64,000 nucleotides of DNA from Diphasiastrum complanatum (lineage: Eukaryota > Streptophyta > Lycopodiopsida > Lycopodiales > Lycopodiaceae): NCBI GenBank assembly GCA_029204225.1, contig CM055096.1:75675521-75739520 (forward strand). The letters are read 5' to 3'. Of the stretch, positions 43,031 through 54,730 are shown piece by piece. Under the pieces are notes generated by a model, which was not told the origin of the DNA, ran no database searches, and was given only the letters and a program-made list of their open reading frames with translations. Within the stretch, counting starts at the first letter, position 1, and the number at the start of each line of letters is the position of its first letter. The position numbers were made by a program, and so were the translations under genes.

Positions 43031-44856
43031 AATTAGAAAACTCCATGTCCAAATCCTAACACAACCTCAAATAGAATGTTGTGACATGGGATGAGCACAT
43101 GTAGGGGCCCGTACGGCTTCTTACGTTGAGGCCTCCATAAGCTCTAATGGATAACATGATCAAAGTACAGCTTTTCTCCAAATCTCATGCAGAATACAAA
43201 ATCTCATCAAAACATGTAAGTGCTTCAAGGCCTATTGCTAAAAGTTGACATAAACTTACGAAGTTCATCTTGATGTGGTACTATAAGAATGATTTCCATA
43301 TGTTGGTAACAAATAATCATGTTATAAGTTTCAAACTAAAGCATCGAGAAGTTTAGAATGGAAGACACTTAGAGGAGTTCTAAATCCAAAAAAGACCCTT
43401 TGTAAAGATTCTTTTTATATTTTTTCTCAATTTTTTCTTACACATGGACCAATCGAAACACTCAAATTTGAAATCTACGTAACGTAACTTTTTGAGTTCA
43501 CATTTTGATTCCACACTAAAATTGGCATAACTTTTTAGTCGTAAGTCCGAATTTAGCGGAGTTTGGTGCATTTGAAAGTGCTCGACAAGGGCTTTCCAAT
43601 GATATGTTACATGACATACTTTTGAGATACGATTAAAAATTTATGGCAAATCAAAAGTATTAGTGTTATAATATTTTAATAATATAAACTACATCTTGCA
43701 CGAATTTTTAAAGGATCTTTTTGGAGCTCATAACTCCTCTAATGTTCTCCTCAAGAGGAGCTATGGACAGTTTTGCATTTTGACCGTGTTTTGCATGTTA
43801 TTGGTGCTTTTAAAGAGAAGAGTAAGGCACCAGGATGGGGCATTCCCGGAATGAGGGCCCTACCACAAGGTGTTAGGGGCACGAATTCCGGGGAATGCCC
43901 CTGTCCATGTGCATTACATGGCGTAAATACTGTACTAAAAATCAAGGCTCTGTTTACGTCTAGAAAAGAACTTTGTGATGCTGCTCTGGGAGTTTGTACT
44001 GAACCGGTCTCGTCTCAAAATCATCATCTCTCATACAATCAAGGCTACATAGTGAGGATCCTCATAAGTGATCAGAGCATGAAGTGACCTGGGGGAGTCC
44101 CGATATAAAAAATAGTATCTCCCTCTAATCTCGTAATAAGCGGGGCATCTGTAAATGAAATGGTCCTCATTCTCAATCTCTCCAAGTGAGCAGATCTTAC
44201 ATACTTTTGCCTCTCTGGCTGTGTGCTATGAAAACGACCTGGCTCAGTGTGTAGCTAATGTGATGAGACCCTAAACTGTCCCAGTACATATCTCAATCAA
44301 TGCGACAATCCCGCATCTAGATATTTAGGGCAAACCGGACAACCCCTGCAATCGGTCTCCATAACGATGGATCTGTAGTGAAGGGGCTTCACTCCAAGCT
44401 GCCCGAACCGACTCCCAAACCCTATGTACATAGGATCTGTATATGAATTGGCAAATGTGCTGATGCGTGCCCTTTGGAAGTGATGATAAAGAAATACTGA
44501 TGGAGTCAAGTAACCCTGTATAAGGATATTACTATCCATCTGCATCAGTCTCTGGAGAAAAATGATGAGCCAATTGTCCTTGAGCAAACCTGTTTGTGCA
44601 AGATCTCTTGGTTGTTGGAATAGTTTCCATGGGATGCTGAGAGCGAGCTACAGAAGAGGAGAGTGGCTGTGGGGACCTGAAGTTGCTGTCATTGCCTTGT
44701 GAATAAGGCAGAGGAAACAATGAATAGTTGTAAAAGTTTTGCATGCTGTGGGATTGTTAGGTGGAGGCCGCTGTGGAGTAGGGCACTGTTGGATAGGTGG
44801 TGCTTGGCTGTGGGGCGCGTGGACCTGCTTTCCTCCTCTCTCCCTCGGAGCGCTGT

Positions 44857-44858
<2 letters not shown>
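42592..44858. other. No gene seen; one compound microsatellite
   Basis: The sequence is AT-rich. Minus-strand ORFs at 44297-44744 include 'TDCRGCPVCPKYL', a Cys-pair that could belong to many things. I do not assign it. Confidence 0.4.
42942..43029 (+). repeat. Compound (CT)n(CA)n microsatellite
   Basis: CT units from 42942 to 42980, then CA units to 43029. Confidence 0.95.

Positions 44859-44894
<36 letters not shown>
44859..44894 (+). repeat. (CT)n microsatellite
   Basis: About 18 units. A run of 11 G lies shortly downstream at 44964-44974. Confidence 0.9.
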
Positions 44895-44898
<4 letters not shown>

Positions 44899-45756
44899 CT
44901 GGCTGATGTTCTCTCTCTCTTTTGCTCTCTCGGGAGCTCTGCTGTGAACGGGCAGAACAGGTCGGGGGGGGGGGCGTTTTATGCATGCAATATTTTTAAT
45001 TTCTTGTAATTGGAAATTGGTGCATGATTGGGTTTTGGGGAGTTAGTTGGGTTTTTTTTTTTAAAAAAAATTGGGTGGTAGGTTGGGCTCGAGGAAATAA
45101 AAAAATTTGCGGGTTTTTTCTGTGTGCTTCAAAGATCTGGAAAAAACCATTTTGGTTTGGTATTGATTTTTTTTCCCCATTCTTCTGCAAAAGGATTTTT
45201 GCAAGTATTTTGGACTTCGTTTTTAAGGGCAGTTGAATGGGGCTCATGCGTTTGGAAACGTTAATATGTGTCAAATTGCAAGTTATTAGTTGTTTATGTT
45301 GCATGGTTCGGTTTGGCAGTAATGCATTTTGGCAAGCACATGGTTCTTGTATTAAATCATGCCGGGTTACTTTAGTGGCAATTTTTATAATCGGGAGAAT
45401 CCTTGAGTTGGTTTTCCAAGCGATGGGTGTCTCCATAGTTGGAGATAGACCATAGAAGTTCCACTAAAGTAATAAACAACTAGGTGCAATTTAGTGACTT
45501 TATTGCAATTTGTACGCTTATATGAGTCTCGGATGGAAAATGAAATTTTGGGTCCTTTTGTTTTTGGAAGGGGTAGCTTCCTTCATGTGAGGGTAATCCC
45601 TTGGAGACAGGTGAAAAGGCTAAATTCCCTGTGGAATTTTGGCAAGCTTTCATTGCTGTGTTGGGACCTGATGTGAATATTCGTTTTTTTTCCCCAATTG
45701 CTATTTGCCCAAGTTTGGACAACGGTATGATGTTGTTCCACTTGACTTTCGGGCTA
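44895..45756. other. No gene seen
   Basis: Contains a G run (44964-44974) and poly-T/poly-A stretches near 45050-45070. ORFs on both strands overlap each other and none resembles a known family. Confidence 0.35.
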
Positions 45757-46070
45757 TTGGATCTTAGCTGAAGTTGAAGAAGCTTCGATTTTGATAGCTG
45801 CAACTTCTTCCTTGAGATCATCGATAGACGAATCCAGTTTCTGAAGATGTGATTGCACAACATGGATCATAGCTTCAAGAGAAGAAAGTTTTTCTCGATG
45901 GTTGTTGAGATATTCATAAGAATGTAACTGATCTGCATGAATGATGGAGATCATAAAGTTTGGAGGCAAAAGTGATTCCTCTTCTGGGGTATTTGGGGTC
46001 AACGGATGGGCTATAGTAGATTCACTATTAACAATAGGGTTTGACGGAGAGATGGGGATTGCAAATGGCA
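45757..46070 (-). CDS. Unrecognised coiled-coil ORF
   Basis: On the minus strand an open stretch ends at a stop near 45757. It holds a Pro/Ser-rich part ('HPLTPNTPEEESLLPPNFM') and then about 60 residues of heptad-like sequence ('LSSLEAMIHVVQSHLQKLDS', 'IDDLKEEVAAIKIEASSTSA'). The upstream frame runs into the (GT)n(GA)n tract, so the start is not known. It may be a Gag-like head or a host exon. Confidence 0.35.
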
Positions 46071-46088
46071 GAGAAGGAGAAGGTGAAG

Positions 46089-46168
<80 letters not shown>
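46089..46168 (+). repeat. Compound (GT)n(GA)n microsatellite
   Basis: GT units to about 46105, then GA units to 46168. Confidence 0.95.
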
Positions 46169-46171
<3 letters not shown>

Positions 46172-46252
46172 TCGTAATTGGTCACATAACGACTCACATT
46201 AGGATTCAGAATGGGTTGTCATGCTTAGGTTGCTTGACATGGAATGTGTGCT

Positions 46253-46371
<119 letters not shown>

Positions 46372-46517
46372 GAAGAAGTGAATGAAAGAGATTCTTGAAG
46401 ACGTCACTAATCGACAACATGTTCATCATATTGACTAACCGACATATAATGACCCAACATCGACTAAAAATTAAATGTTATAAATTTCCATTTTCAACAA
46501 CATTTTAAAATAAACCA

Positions 46518-46697
<180 letters not shown>

Positions 46698-46851
46698 TCC
46701 ATAAGGCACACCGTGTGTGTAAGAAATCATCATATAATAATATTGGGCTACATGGCGCACCAAAATGGGGTACAATGACGTTCGATGAACGTAATGAAAA
46801 CTATACAATTTATTCATCGTCATGGTAATCAGAATTTGAAGAGCATGTGCC

Positions 46852-47640
46852 AGTCTACTGATCCCAAGGGTCTGTAGATGAATCCGAGGGAACCATGCGT
46901 CGAGGCGTGGCTTTGGCTCTGCTGCTGGATGCTATAGCTCTCCTGCCGGTGCTACCCCTGGGCCTGCCCCTACCTCTGCCTCTCCCTCCTCCTCTGGCCC
47001 CCCTTTGGTTGTCCCCACCCCTCTGTTTATGGCTGTGTGTCAGGAGGCTGTGATGCTACACCTTGTGATGGCCCTACCCACTGGGATGATACCTGCCGGC
47101 CGCTGCCTGTGATGCTCCGCTCCTCTCTACAAAAAGTGAACTCAAAACCCCTCCCCCCCCCTCTTAGAATCTCTAGGTTGCCCTCTAGGCCTATGTGCGA
47201 GAATGGCTGGCTCTTCCTTTGTCTCCACATCAGGGTCCACTAGCAGGTCAACTAGGACATCCCCCTGTGCCTCTGCCCCCCTCTCCTCCTCCTCCTCCTC
47301 CTCAGTGTCCCCCTCATCTACCCACTCCTTTTCCTCCACATAATTAGCCATGAGCTCCTCTCCACCCTCCGAGCCCTCATCATCCCCCTCCTCAGCCCTC
47401 TCCTGGCCCCTCTCTACCCTCCTCTGTCGTCGTAAGGCCTGTGTGTCAGCCTCTGCCTGTTTGTACAACTCCCTTTAGATCTCAACATCTAACTCTTACA
47501 ACTCAATGAAATCACTTGCAAAACATCAAGCCTACACTTACCAAAACCTATATTGATTGATTTCGCTCGCCACACAACTCAAGTGCTGTGTAAATGTGTG
47601 CACCAGCTCCGGCTCGATGAGTAGATGGCCGCACAATGTT
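46852..47640 (-). pseudogene. Coding-like acidic/RG-rich gene piece with a possible intron
   Basis: On the minus strand a piece at about 47640-47542 reads 'KVHSVADFGE' (stop) 'TLCGHLLIEPELVHTF' and ends at GTAAGTGTAGG (47541-47531). An AAACAG acceptor ends the 85-base gap at 47457. Then come 'ADTQALRRQRRVERGQERA', a Glu-rich acidic run ('DTEEEEEEERGAEAQGD') and, near 46990-46900, an Arg/Gly-rich tail. The splice sites are good by consensus. The family is not recognised; a transposase C-terminus is possible but unsupported. Confidence 0.3.
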
Positions 47641-47649
47641 CATTCGCCG

Positions 47650-49015
47650 AAATCCGCCACCGAATGCACTTTTTGGAGCTCCTTAACCTATCCTTGGAGG
47701 GTGCGTTTCTGGCTGCGAGGAGGAGCTTCAGGTTTTTTATTTCTGTTTTCTTTTTTGCGATTCTTTCTCAGAATTGCAATTTCTCAGAATTGTGATTCTG
47801 ATGCAACATTGAACTAGTCATTAAGGGGGAGTGTTACAATATAATCACCCCCCCCATACGTTGAAGTGTTTTATTTATGTAGTGACATAGTTTAATTAGA
47901 TTTGAGGCCCTAATGTTATAACTATACATTTTTAAGAGGACATAGAGGCCTCTTAAAAACGACCCTCTAAGTAGTACAACTTTGGCACTTCGAGAACCCC
48001 AACTCTGGAGTTACCTCCTATGAACCTTCAAACTACCTTGGAGAGGGACAAACACAAGGGAGAGAACATGTATACGAAGCCTGCCACGTGGAGAAGCTAC
48101 CAATTATCTACCATGCATGTGTATTTGCCTTCATTGAATAGTGGAAGCATTAATCTCTCTTTCTAATTCGTGTAGCCATCTCTCCTATGCATATGATCCA
48201 TGACCATAATGATCTCCATTTCCCACTCTTAATAGCTTGTCTACAACATGTCAATTGATGCCCATACATACTTCACTAGACCCTATTCTAGCAATAATCC
48301 AAAGCTCTAGTTTGTCCCTTGTTGTCCCTTCAGTATGATTTTGCCCCTTGATGTCCCTCTACAAAACAAGAGAGAGAGGTCCTTCATTGATCAGCTGCCT
48401 TACACGTAACACAAGCCAGCGTACTCATATGTTTCCTCATCATTGCTGGTCCAGAGAAAACCTATAACAAGCTTTCCTTTCCACAACAAAAACTTGTCAA
48501 CTTATTAGATTTAAAGTTCGCCAGTCTTCTCGTGTGAGTATGGCTAGGTCACCTTGAATTTGCCCCCATTTTGATCAACTTTCATTCAAAATTTGTCCCA
48601 AGAGAGAGGTGTGTGTGATAGTTCCCCTCCACTTATAAAATCAGCTGATCGGACTTAGAGTAGAGTTCGTCGGACAAAAAGCCTTTCCAACACTTTGCTT
48701 CCCATTTGCTAGGATTATGGCTCGATCCAACTTGTTGCCAATCTCTGAAGAGGATCCTTTACAAACATTGAGTCGTTTCCTTGCCGTTCACGTGCGAGTA
48801 CTTGAACTGCAAATCCGCCCCACGGATTCTGTAGTCCTCTTTGTTTGATGGTATCAGCCTTCAAAAGAAAGGTTCCTTCTCGAGCCATCAGCTCCTTGTA
48901 TCACAAGCAATCATGCAAACCAGGTAAAGCAAGAGTACTAAGACTCACCACGAATACATACAAGTAAGACACTCACGCAGGTTTACTAACAAGTAACAAA
49001 GACAAGGTCCCCCTT
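47650..49015. other. No gene seen
   Basis: AT-rich non-coding sequence with a C run at 47848-47855. No domain or repeat pair was recognised. Confidence 0.4.
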
Positions 49016-49310
49016 TGAGATGGTCCTTCCAACGGACCTTTGCCTGGCCGTGCCCATACAAATCGATCACAGAATCAGCCCACATAGGACACCCCTCCAA
49101 CTATCCGTGCTTTCACCATTAAGTAGCACATTGCCTCAGTCACGCCCCACCACTTTTTGGACGATAGCCCTTATAGCTAAACAATCGGCAGCTATCCTTG
49201 AATATACCACCCCCTGGACGCACCCGTGCTTTCACCGTTAGGCAGCACATTGCCTCAGTAACGCCCCCACCAAATCTAGTCGATAGCCCTTATAACTAAA
49301 CGATCGGCAG
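49016..49310 (-). repeat. Inverted copy of the E10 leader
   Basis: This segment is the reverse complement of part of 50500-50850: for example 'gctatccgtgctttcaccat' here matches the reverse of the 50740-50770 hairpin unit. Two hairpin units follow each other here (about 49100-49200 and 49220-49310). It is probably a leader fragment of a second, oppositely oriented element. Confidence 0.7.
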
Positions 49311-49556
49311 CATACTGTTGTAAAGCTGACTCAGGTGCACCCAGCGTGCCCTGTAAGACTCTAAGGGGTGACACTCCCTAAGGTCCCAGAGCAAGTTAGA
49401 ACGTCAAGGACTGAGCCTCCGACCTGTGGTGAGCCAGTCAAGTAGTCACAAGTCATGAGCTAGCTCTGGAGCTCGAGTCATGGCCTAGTCAGGAAGCAAG
49501 TTGATTCTGCCACCGGGACGGCTCCCGGGACCCATGTCCGGGAGCCAGACTGATCC
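49311..49556. other. Sequence between inverted copy and E10 LTR
   Basis: GC-rich, no coding frame. It could be the rest of the minus-strand element or the upstream part of the E10 LTR. Confidence 0.3.
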
Positions 49557-50287
49557 TGTCAGGCTTGCCAGGCTTAATCAGCAAAATAAAAACTAAGTCC
49601 CAAAAAGCGTGCTTTACCAGAAAGCACTATGTTTCAGAACAGAGGGGGTGCGCCGAATCACAGTTGAACTGTACGGGGAGTCCGGCAGACAGAAACTTGG
49701 GTAGCTCAACCAGCGCTAGGAATCCAGTCGCCAGGTCTCAGCTCCCTCTACCAGCACGAGCCAGGCACAATGCCCAGCACGTGTTGGTGGCCCCGAGACC
49801 GGTCAGTCTATGTATGAATGTAACCTCTTCCAAATCTAATAAAGTTAATCCTTAGGGATGATTACCATTTCGGTTTCGCCTCCGGGACTGGTCCAAGTGG
49901 AAGGACCCTTACTACAACCTTTTTGCGTCGCTGGCGCCTAAGGGTCCCTGTCATCGACATGGGGCTTGCCGCTATGCCAATTGGTCAGTTTGGCGACCAC
50001 TATGCCTTGGGTTTCATGTGTGGCTTGTCTTTGCCTTTGGTTACCTTTTGGGGATGGATTCTGAGTTGGCTTTCGGGTTGGGGTTGGTTGGGATTCCAGT
50101 TTTTTTAAGTCTGAATGGTTAAGCTTGTTACGTTACTGAGTTGGCTTTTACGTAAGTGCAGGATGGATGAATGTTAGACTTAAGCGCGTGTTGGGGAAAC
50201 CGCTCAAGTCCCAGCGCCTCAATAGACTTAAGCGCGTGTTGGGGAAACCGCTCAAGTCCCAGCGCCCTTTGAGGCGCCGACGCAACA
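49557..50287 (+). repeat. Putative 5' LTR of E10
   Basis: The right end ...GACGCAACA is fixed by the primer site two bases later. The left end TGTCAGGCTTGCC is only the nearest plausible TG start. 'ctaataaagtt' near 49840 could be the polyadenylation signal. There is no second copy in the window to test the limits. Confidence 0.45.
50177..50266 (+). repeat. 48-base tandem duplication near LTR end
   Basis: Two copies start at 50177 and 50225 with 'gacttaagcgcgtgttgggg'; the second is complete for at least 42 bases and shows no differences in that part. It includes AAACCGCTCAAGTCC and lies just before the LTR end. Confidence 0.9.
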
Positions 50288-50289
50288 TG

Positions 50290-50302
50290 TGGTATCAGAG
50301 CC
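50290..50302 (+). promoter_or_regulatory. Primer-binding site of E10
   Basis: TGGTATCAGAGCC, a perfect initiator-Met site. Confidence 0.85.
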
Positions 50303-51059
50303 GACTAGCCGGTCAGCTACGCAAGTCTCACAGGGATGGCCACGTTTTGGGATTTGTCAGGACAACCGTTGCGCAAGGTGCTGTCCACAGTGTAAGCACG
50401 GGTGCGTCCACGGTCGGGGTGGTCGGCAGAACGGGGGACTTGATGAGTCAAAGTGCTGCCCTTGAGGTGTAAGCACGGTCAGTTCTCGCGGTTCGGGCCT
50501 GACACTGTCTGCACGTAGGACGAATGAGGCAAAGTGCTGCCTAGGTAGGTGAAAGCACGGTCTGTACCTTGTGGGGTGCGGGGCGACATATTCGAATTGT
50601 ACGGGTTAACCATTGATACAGAGATGCTACTCGAATTCGGGTGTAAAGCACGGGTGGTTAGCTGCCGGTGCGGGATAGCTGCCGATCGTTTAGCTATAAG
50701 GGCTATCGACCAAAAAGTGGTGGGGCGTGACTGAGGCAATGTGCTGCTTAATGGTGAAAGCACGGATGGTTGGATGGATGTTTCCCCGTGGGCTAATTCT
50801 GTGATAGATTTGTGTGGGCGCGGCTAGGCAAAGGTCCTACGTCCGGTCTAAAAGGGAATGTGACTTGAAAGAGATTCTCTGTTTAGCTTTGGTTGGTATG
50901 TTCGTTTGTGGTGTGCTTGCCTGGACCTGAATTATCCCTGACTACTTGTTTTGATCCAGGTGATCTGATTACGAAGTGGACGACACACAAGTATGGAAAG
51001 GAACTTCCATGGGGCAACCCCCAAGACTGGTTCAAGATTGTTATTCTTATCAGGAAAGA
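50303..51059 (+). other. Leader of E10 with five hairpin-type units
   Basis: The arms GTGCT...AGCAC (or close variants) recur at 50378-50399, 50453-50475, 50534-50558, 50624-50651 and 50741-50763, with 75-115 bases between units. Most share AAGTGCTGCC...GTGAAAGCACGG. Each could fold into a short stem. Function is unknown; packaging or translation control of the genomic RNA is conceivable. Confidence 0.6.
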
Positions 51060-51450
51060 TCGCGGGGAGGAAGTCAGATTACATGATCGACTCCGGAGCT
51101 TCACATAACTATATCTCAAGGAGCGTAGTGGAATAATTCAGCTTGCCGACCAGGAATGTTACATCTACTCTCAAGGTAGAAACAACGAAGGGAGCACTAG
51201 ATGCAGACAAAGCGACATTGAACATCCCGGTGCAAATTGGAAGATGGAAGGCTAAACTTAGCTTTGTGATTTTAGAGATGGATGCCTTCGATGTGATTTT
51301 GGGCCTCCCTTGGTTAAATGAACACTGTATCGCAGTTTTGGGTAGGAGCTCAAACTTGGTCCTCTTGGATTACAAGGGACAAATCTGCGTGACAAAAGCC
51401 CTGCCCGGAGGAAATGCTAAGGATACCGATATTGAACAAAATCTGGTTGT
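51060..51450 (+). pseudogene. Aspartic protease of E10
   Basis: The active site DSGAS is encoded from 51089 ('YMIDSGASHNYISRS'). A TAA at 51134-51136 interrupts. Then '[20 protein letters not shown]' and '[13 protein letters not shown]' give the protease end. It is in the same frame as RT. Confidence 0.85.
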
Positions 51451-52260
51451 AGCATTAGCGATGAAAAGAATGGTGAAAGGGAAAAGGTCAAAGTGCTTTC
51501 TTTGCATCTGTCGAGAAGTCCCAGAAGGGAAAAGCGTGCGACAAAAAAACTTGCCAAAAGAAGTGGTAGATCTGCTAGAAGAATTTAGCGATGTGTTCCC
51601 GGAGGAACTCCCAGCTAAGCTACCTCCTCGAAGACCAGTGGACCATAAAATTGAGTTGGTACTAGGAACAGAGCCAACTTCACGAGCACCTTACAGAATG
51701 TCACAAGAGGAGTTGGCGGAACTGAAACGACAACTTGGTGAATTGATAGACAAAGGTTTTATTAGACCTAGCGCTTCACCTTTTGGAGCCCTAGTGTTGT
51801 TCATGGAAAAGGCGGACAAAACTCTTCGAATGTGTGTGGATTATCGCATGCTTAACAAGAGTACCGTCAAGAACAAGTACTCCATGCCTAGAATTGATGA
51901 CCTATTCGACCAACTCAAACATGCCAAATACTTTAGCCGAATAGATCTTAGATCTGGATATCATCAAATTTGAATAGCTAAAGGTGATGAGCACAAAACG
52001 GCGTTTCGAACGCGGTACGAGAGTCACGAGTTCCTGGTGATGCCATTCGGTCTAACAAACGCACCAGCCACTTTTTGCACGTTGATGAACAATATATTTC
52101 AAGACTGTCTGGATGAATTTGTCATTGTGTACATCGATGACATATTAGTATTTAGCCGGAACCTTAAAGATCACATTAAACATTTAAGGACAGTTCTCCA
52201 ACGACTGAGGAGGAACTGCTTGTTTGCGAAAAGAGAGAAATGTGAGTTTGTGGTGGAGGA
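51451..52260 (+). pseudogene. pol: Reverse transcriptase of E10
   Basis: '[20 protein letters not shown]', '[20 protein letters not shown]', '[20 protein letters not shown]', '[11 protein letters not shown]' then TGA (51972, where CGA would be expected), 'HEFLVMPFGLTNAPATFCTL' and the catalytic motif as YIDD ('FVIVYIDDILVFSRN'). Only two stops separate it from an open protease-RT frame, so this is one of the better preserved enzymes here. Confidence 0.9.
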
Positions 52261-52642
52261 AGTTGACTTCCTTGGACATGTTATAGGCCACGGACGGATT
52301 CGAATGGATCCTAAGAAGATGAAGGCTATCTTGGATTGGCTAGCACCTAAAACTGTTCATGGCATCAAATCCTTTGTGGGCTTATGTAACTTTTACAAGA
52401 GATTCATTGAGGCATTTAGCGAAATTGTGGCACCACTGTTGGAGCAGACCAAGACTCATCTGAAGATGACATGGACACCGGAATGTGAAGCAGCGTTCCA
52501 AGAACTAAAACGACGGATCACTCAAGAACCCATCCTTGCCTTACCGGACTTTAGCAAACCTTTTGAAATACACATAGACACGTCGAACTTTGCTATTGGG
52601 GCCGTGCTGATGCAAGACGGAAGCAACTTACATTTATCTTAA
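52261..52642 (+). pseudogene. pol: RT connection and truncated RNase H of E10
   Basis: 'VDFLGHVIGHGRIRMDPKKM', 'GIKSFVGLCNFYKRFIEAFS' and 'PFEIHIDTSNFAIGAVLMQD' (RNase H first Asp as IDTSNFA). Homology ends about six residues later at 52642 in unrelated sequence. Confidence 0.88.
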
Positions 52643-53015
52643 CTCTTTCATGCATTTTTACAACATTATAATAAAAGCCACCGTGATGCTGCCAGATCAA
52701 CAATGGCTTGTGCACACATGAATCGTGATGCCACAAACTTTGCAGATGTTGGATCTACTCTTTTGTCGAGTTTATCTTGATTTTCTAGACATGGAGTGTG
52801 TTGTTCAATAATATCCCTTGATTCCCAAGAATTTTTTTTTTGCTGTAATTTTGATTTTCATTTGATTAACTAATTTTACAAGTGAAATTTGTGTGCTTAA
52901 GCTATTTTGAAATGCTTTTAGCATTAAACTAACTAGATTAAGACCACTTTGCATTTTTTGCTACTTTTTTCAATTCAAGAAAAAAAGTACTTCGCAGGCA
53001 TTGGTGAAGCTGCCA
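52643..53015. other. No gene seen
   Basis: AT-rich sequence between truncated E10 and the ORF3 relic. Confidence 0.4.
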
Positions 53016-54730
53016 AATATTGTCCAGGATCCTCGGGAAGTTATATATGCTCGTCTCGGTGACTCTACTTCTGAGAATTACTGCCCACCCATTCTCACCA
53101 CCTCCTGATACCTACGAACCCCAGGCTCTGAATGAGGAAGATGTAACTGAGCAAGCGCCAGCCACAGAAGTTCCTAAGGAAGGGGCTCCAGTGGTGCAAC
53201 CAATGGTGTAGTCTCTAATTGCAGGGGCCACCTTCCTACCCACCATAAGAGTTGGATGCGCTGGCCGCTAACTCTTTGCAGGCGCTCTAAGTGATCACAC
53301 ACGAACTCCACTTCGTGTTAAATGATTGCTTATACCATCAGAAGCAGGCTGCCAGATATGAGGAGATAGCCAGCCAAAAGGCTTTGGAGAGGAGATAGCA
53401 GCTGTTTCTGAAATCATGAATGCTCAGACAGATGAACTGGCAATCCTGTGGTGCTAGAATTCTTTTATTTATTGATTAGGTCGCAATATAATAAAGCCTT
53501 GGTGGTTAAGGTGGAGCACCTTACTCAGCAACAACAACAAGATGCGTTAGCCTTAATGGTAATGATGGACCGGTGCAATAAGGTTGAGGGTCTATTATAG
53601 CTGGCCATTCAAGTAGCACCGGTATGTGAGGAAAAGGTGGTTGTCGTGGCTAAGAAATAATTCATTGTTGAATGAATATCGTTAGCCTAGTCAATGGATA
53701 ACCCACCAACATCAAGCTACCCAGGGCCAAGGTTTAACAGCTAAAAGAACAGAACAAGAAACTTTACAGTCGGCTACAACCAGTCTTGGGGGAGGTGCAG
53801 GTATTATCAAAGGCAGATATGACGCCGCCACCACTTCCCAGTTCGCCCAATCTTCTACCTTTTGGACTAGCTTCACTAGGGTTGTTGAGCCGTCACCTGA
53901 ATCTAAGCAGGAGAAATCTGCCCATGAGGGTCAGCAGGGGCAAGGGGAAAGACAACAAGAAGAACAACCACAACAACGAGAAAAACAACCAAGCAACAGT
54001 GCACCCTCTCAGTCTTCTAAATGAATGATATCACCTTCTTCAACTACCAAGAGCTTTCAAGAAGCCGATCGATTGTCAGGAGCAAATCCTGGAGTTTGAG
54101 AAGATGTATCTGGATGAACCAAAGAGAGGGGGTATGTGTTGCCTTGTGCTATCAAAGCCATTCAAGATAATGAGAAGAAGGTAATCGAGCAGCTAAAGCT
54201 GCAGCCTCTTTGGCGCTTGGAGTTGTTTGAGAAAAACTATAAGGCCTTGGTGGAGGCTGGAGCACTTCAGACACCCAAGGTACGCCCGGGTTAGTTCTAT
54301 AGTTGAGACTATACCACGAAGGGATGTGTGGCCGAAGATAGCAGAAGAATTGAAGGGATATAACTGGCCTCTAATTCCAACTAGCCGAGGGTGGAACAAC
54401 AAGACAGATTTCACATATGCCCTTAACACTTTCTACCAAAGGCACCAAGGCACTTGTGACCCAACCTTCAGGCAAGCAGCATACAATTGCCAGTTACTTG
54501 ATTTGTTAAGCTCCCTAAACGTCTATTGGGATTCTTCTCTGGATGACATTCTTTGACCCCAATAAGCCAATAAAGAGTATAGAACGAGCAGATCAACTTG
54601 TGGTGGCCCCACCGTGCAGCAATGACGGCCTCAAGCAATCGACATCTTGCACGTGCAAAACCATATCGCAACTCGTAGTTAGAGTGAGTGGTACCTCATT
54701 TCTCATCTTTGGTTGTAGGAGATCTTAAAT
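53016..54730 (+). pseudogene. Second copy of the ORF3-type protein, decayed
   Basis: Spread over several frames, it follows the E2 ORF3 order. It has a Pro/Glu-rich head (53100-53211), Gln-rich coiled-coil pieces ('HLTQQQQQDALALMVMMD', about 53515), and 'NKKLYSRLQPVLGEVQ' (about 53750). Then 'EQILEFEKMYLDEPKRGG' (about 54080) corresponds to 'EDQIQTFLKQHPHESSRGG'. 'QPLWRLELFEKNYKALVE' (about 54205) corresponds to 'QPAWRITIFEKTLKSI'. 'FTYALNTFYQRHQGTCDPTF' (about 54412) corresponds to 'FHRALQAYQREYVHSPDPTV', and 'FFDPNKPIKS' to 'AFDPNKPMAS'. The gag-pol of this copy is not present. Confidence 0.7.

Larger units (their letters stand above)
49557..52642 (+). mobile_element. Ty3/Gypsy element E10, truncated
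   Basis: It shows an LTR (49557-50287, left edge inferred), primer site, long leader, protease, RT and the start of RNase H. gag is missing between leader and protease, and the rest of pol is lost after 52642. No 3' LTR is present. Confidence 0.75.

Noticed and set aside
43751-44087. Overlapping ORFs on both strands near 43.8-44.1 kb
   Set aside because: Neither has a recognisable motif; local GC increase explains the lack of stops.
44297-44744. LINE C-terminal zinc motif on the minus strand (CRGCPVC)
   Set aside because: A single Cys pair without RT or endonuclease domains nearby is not enough.
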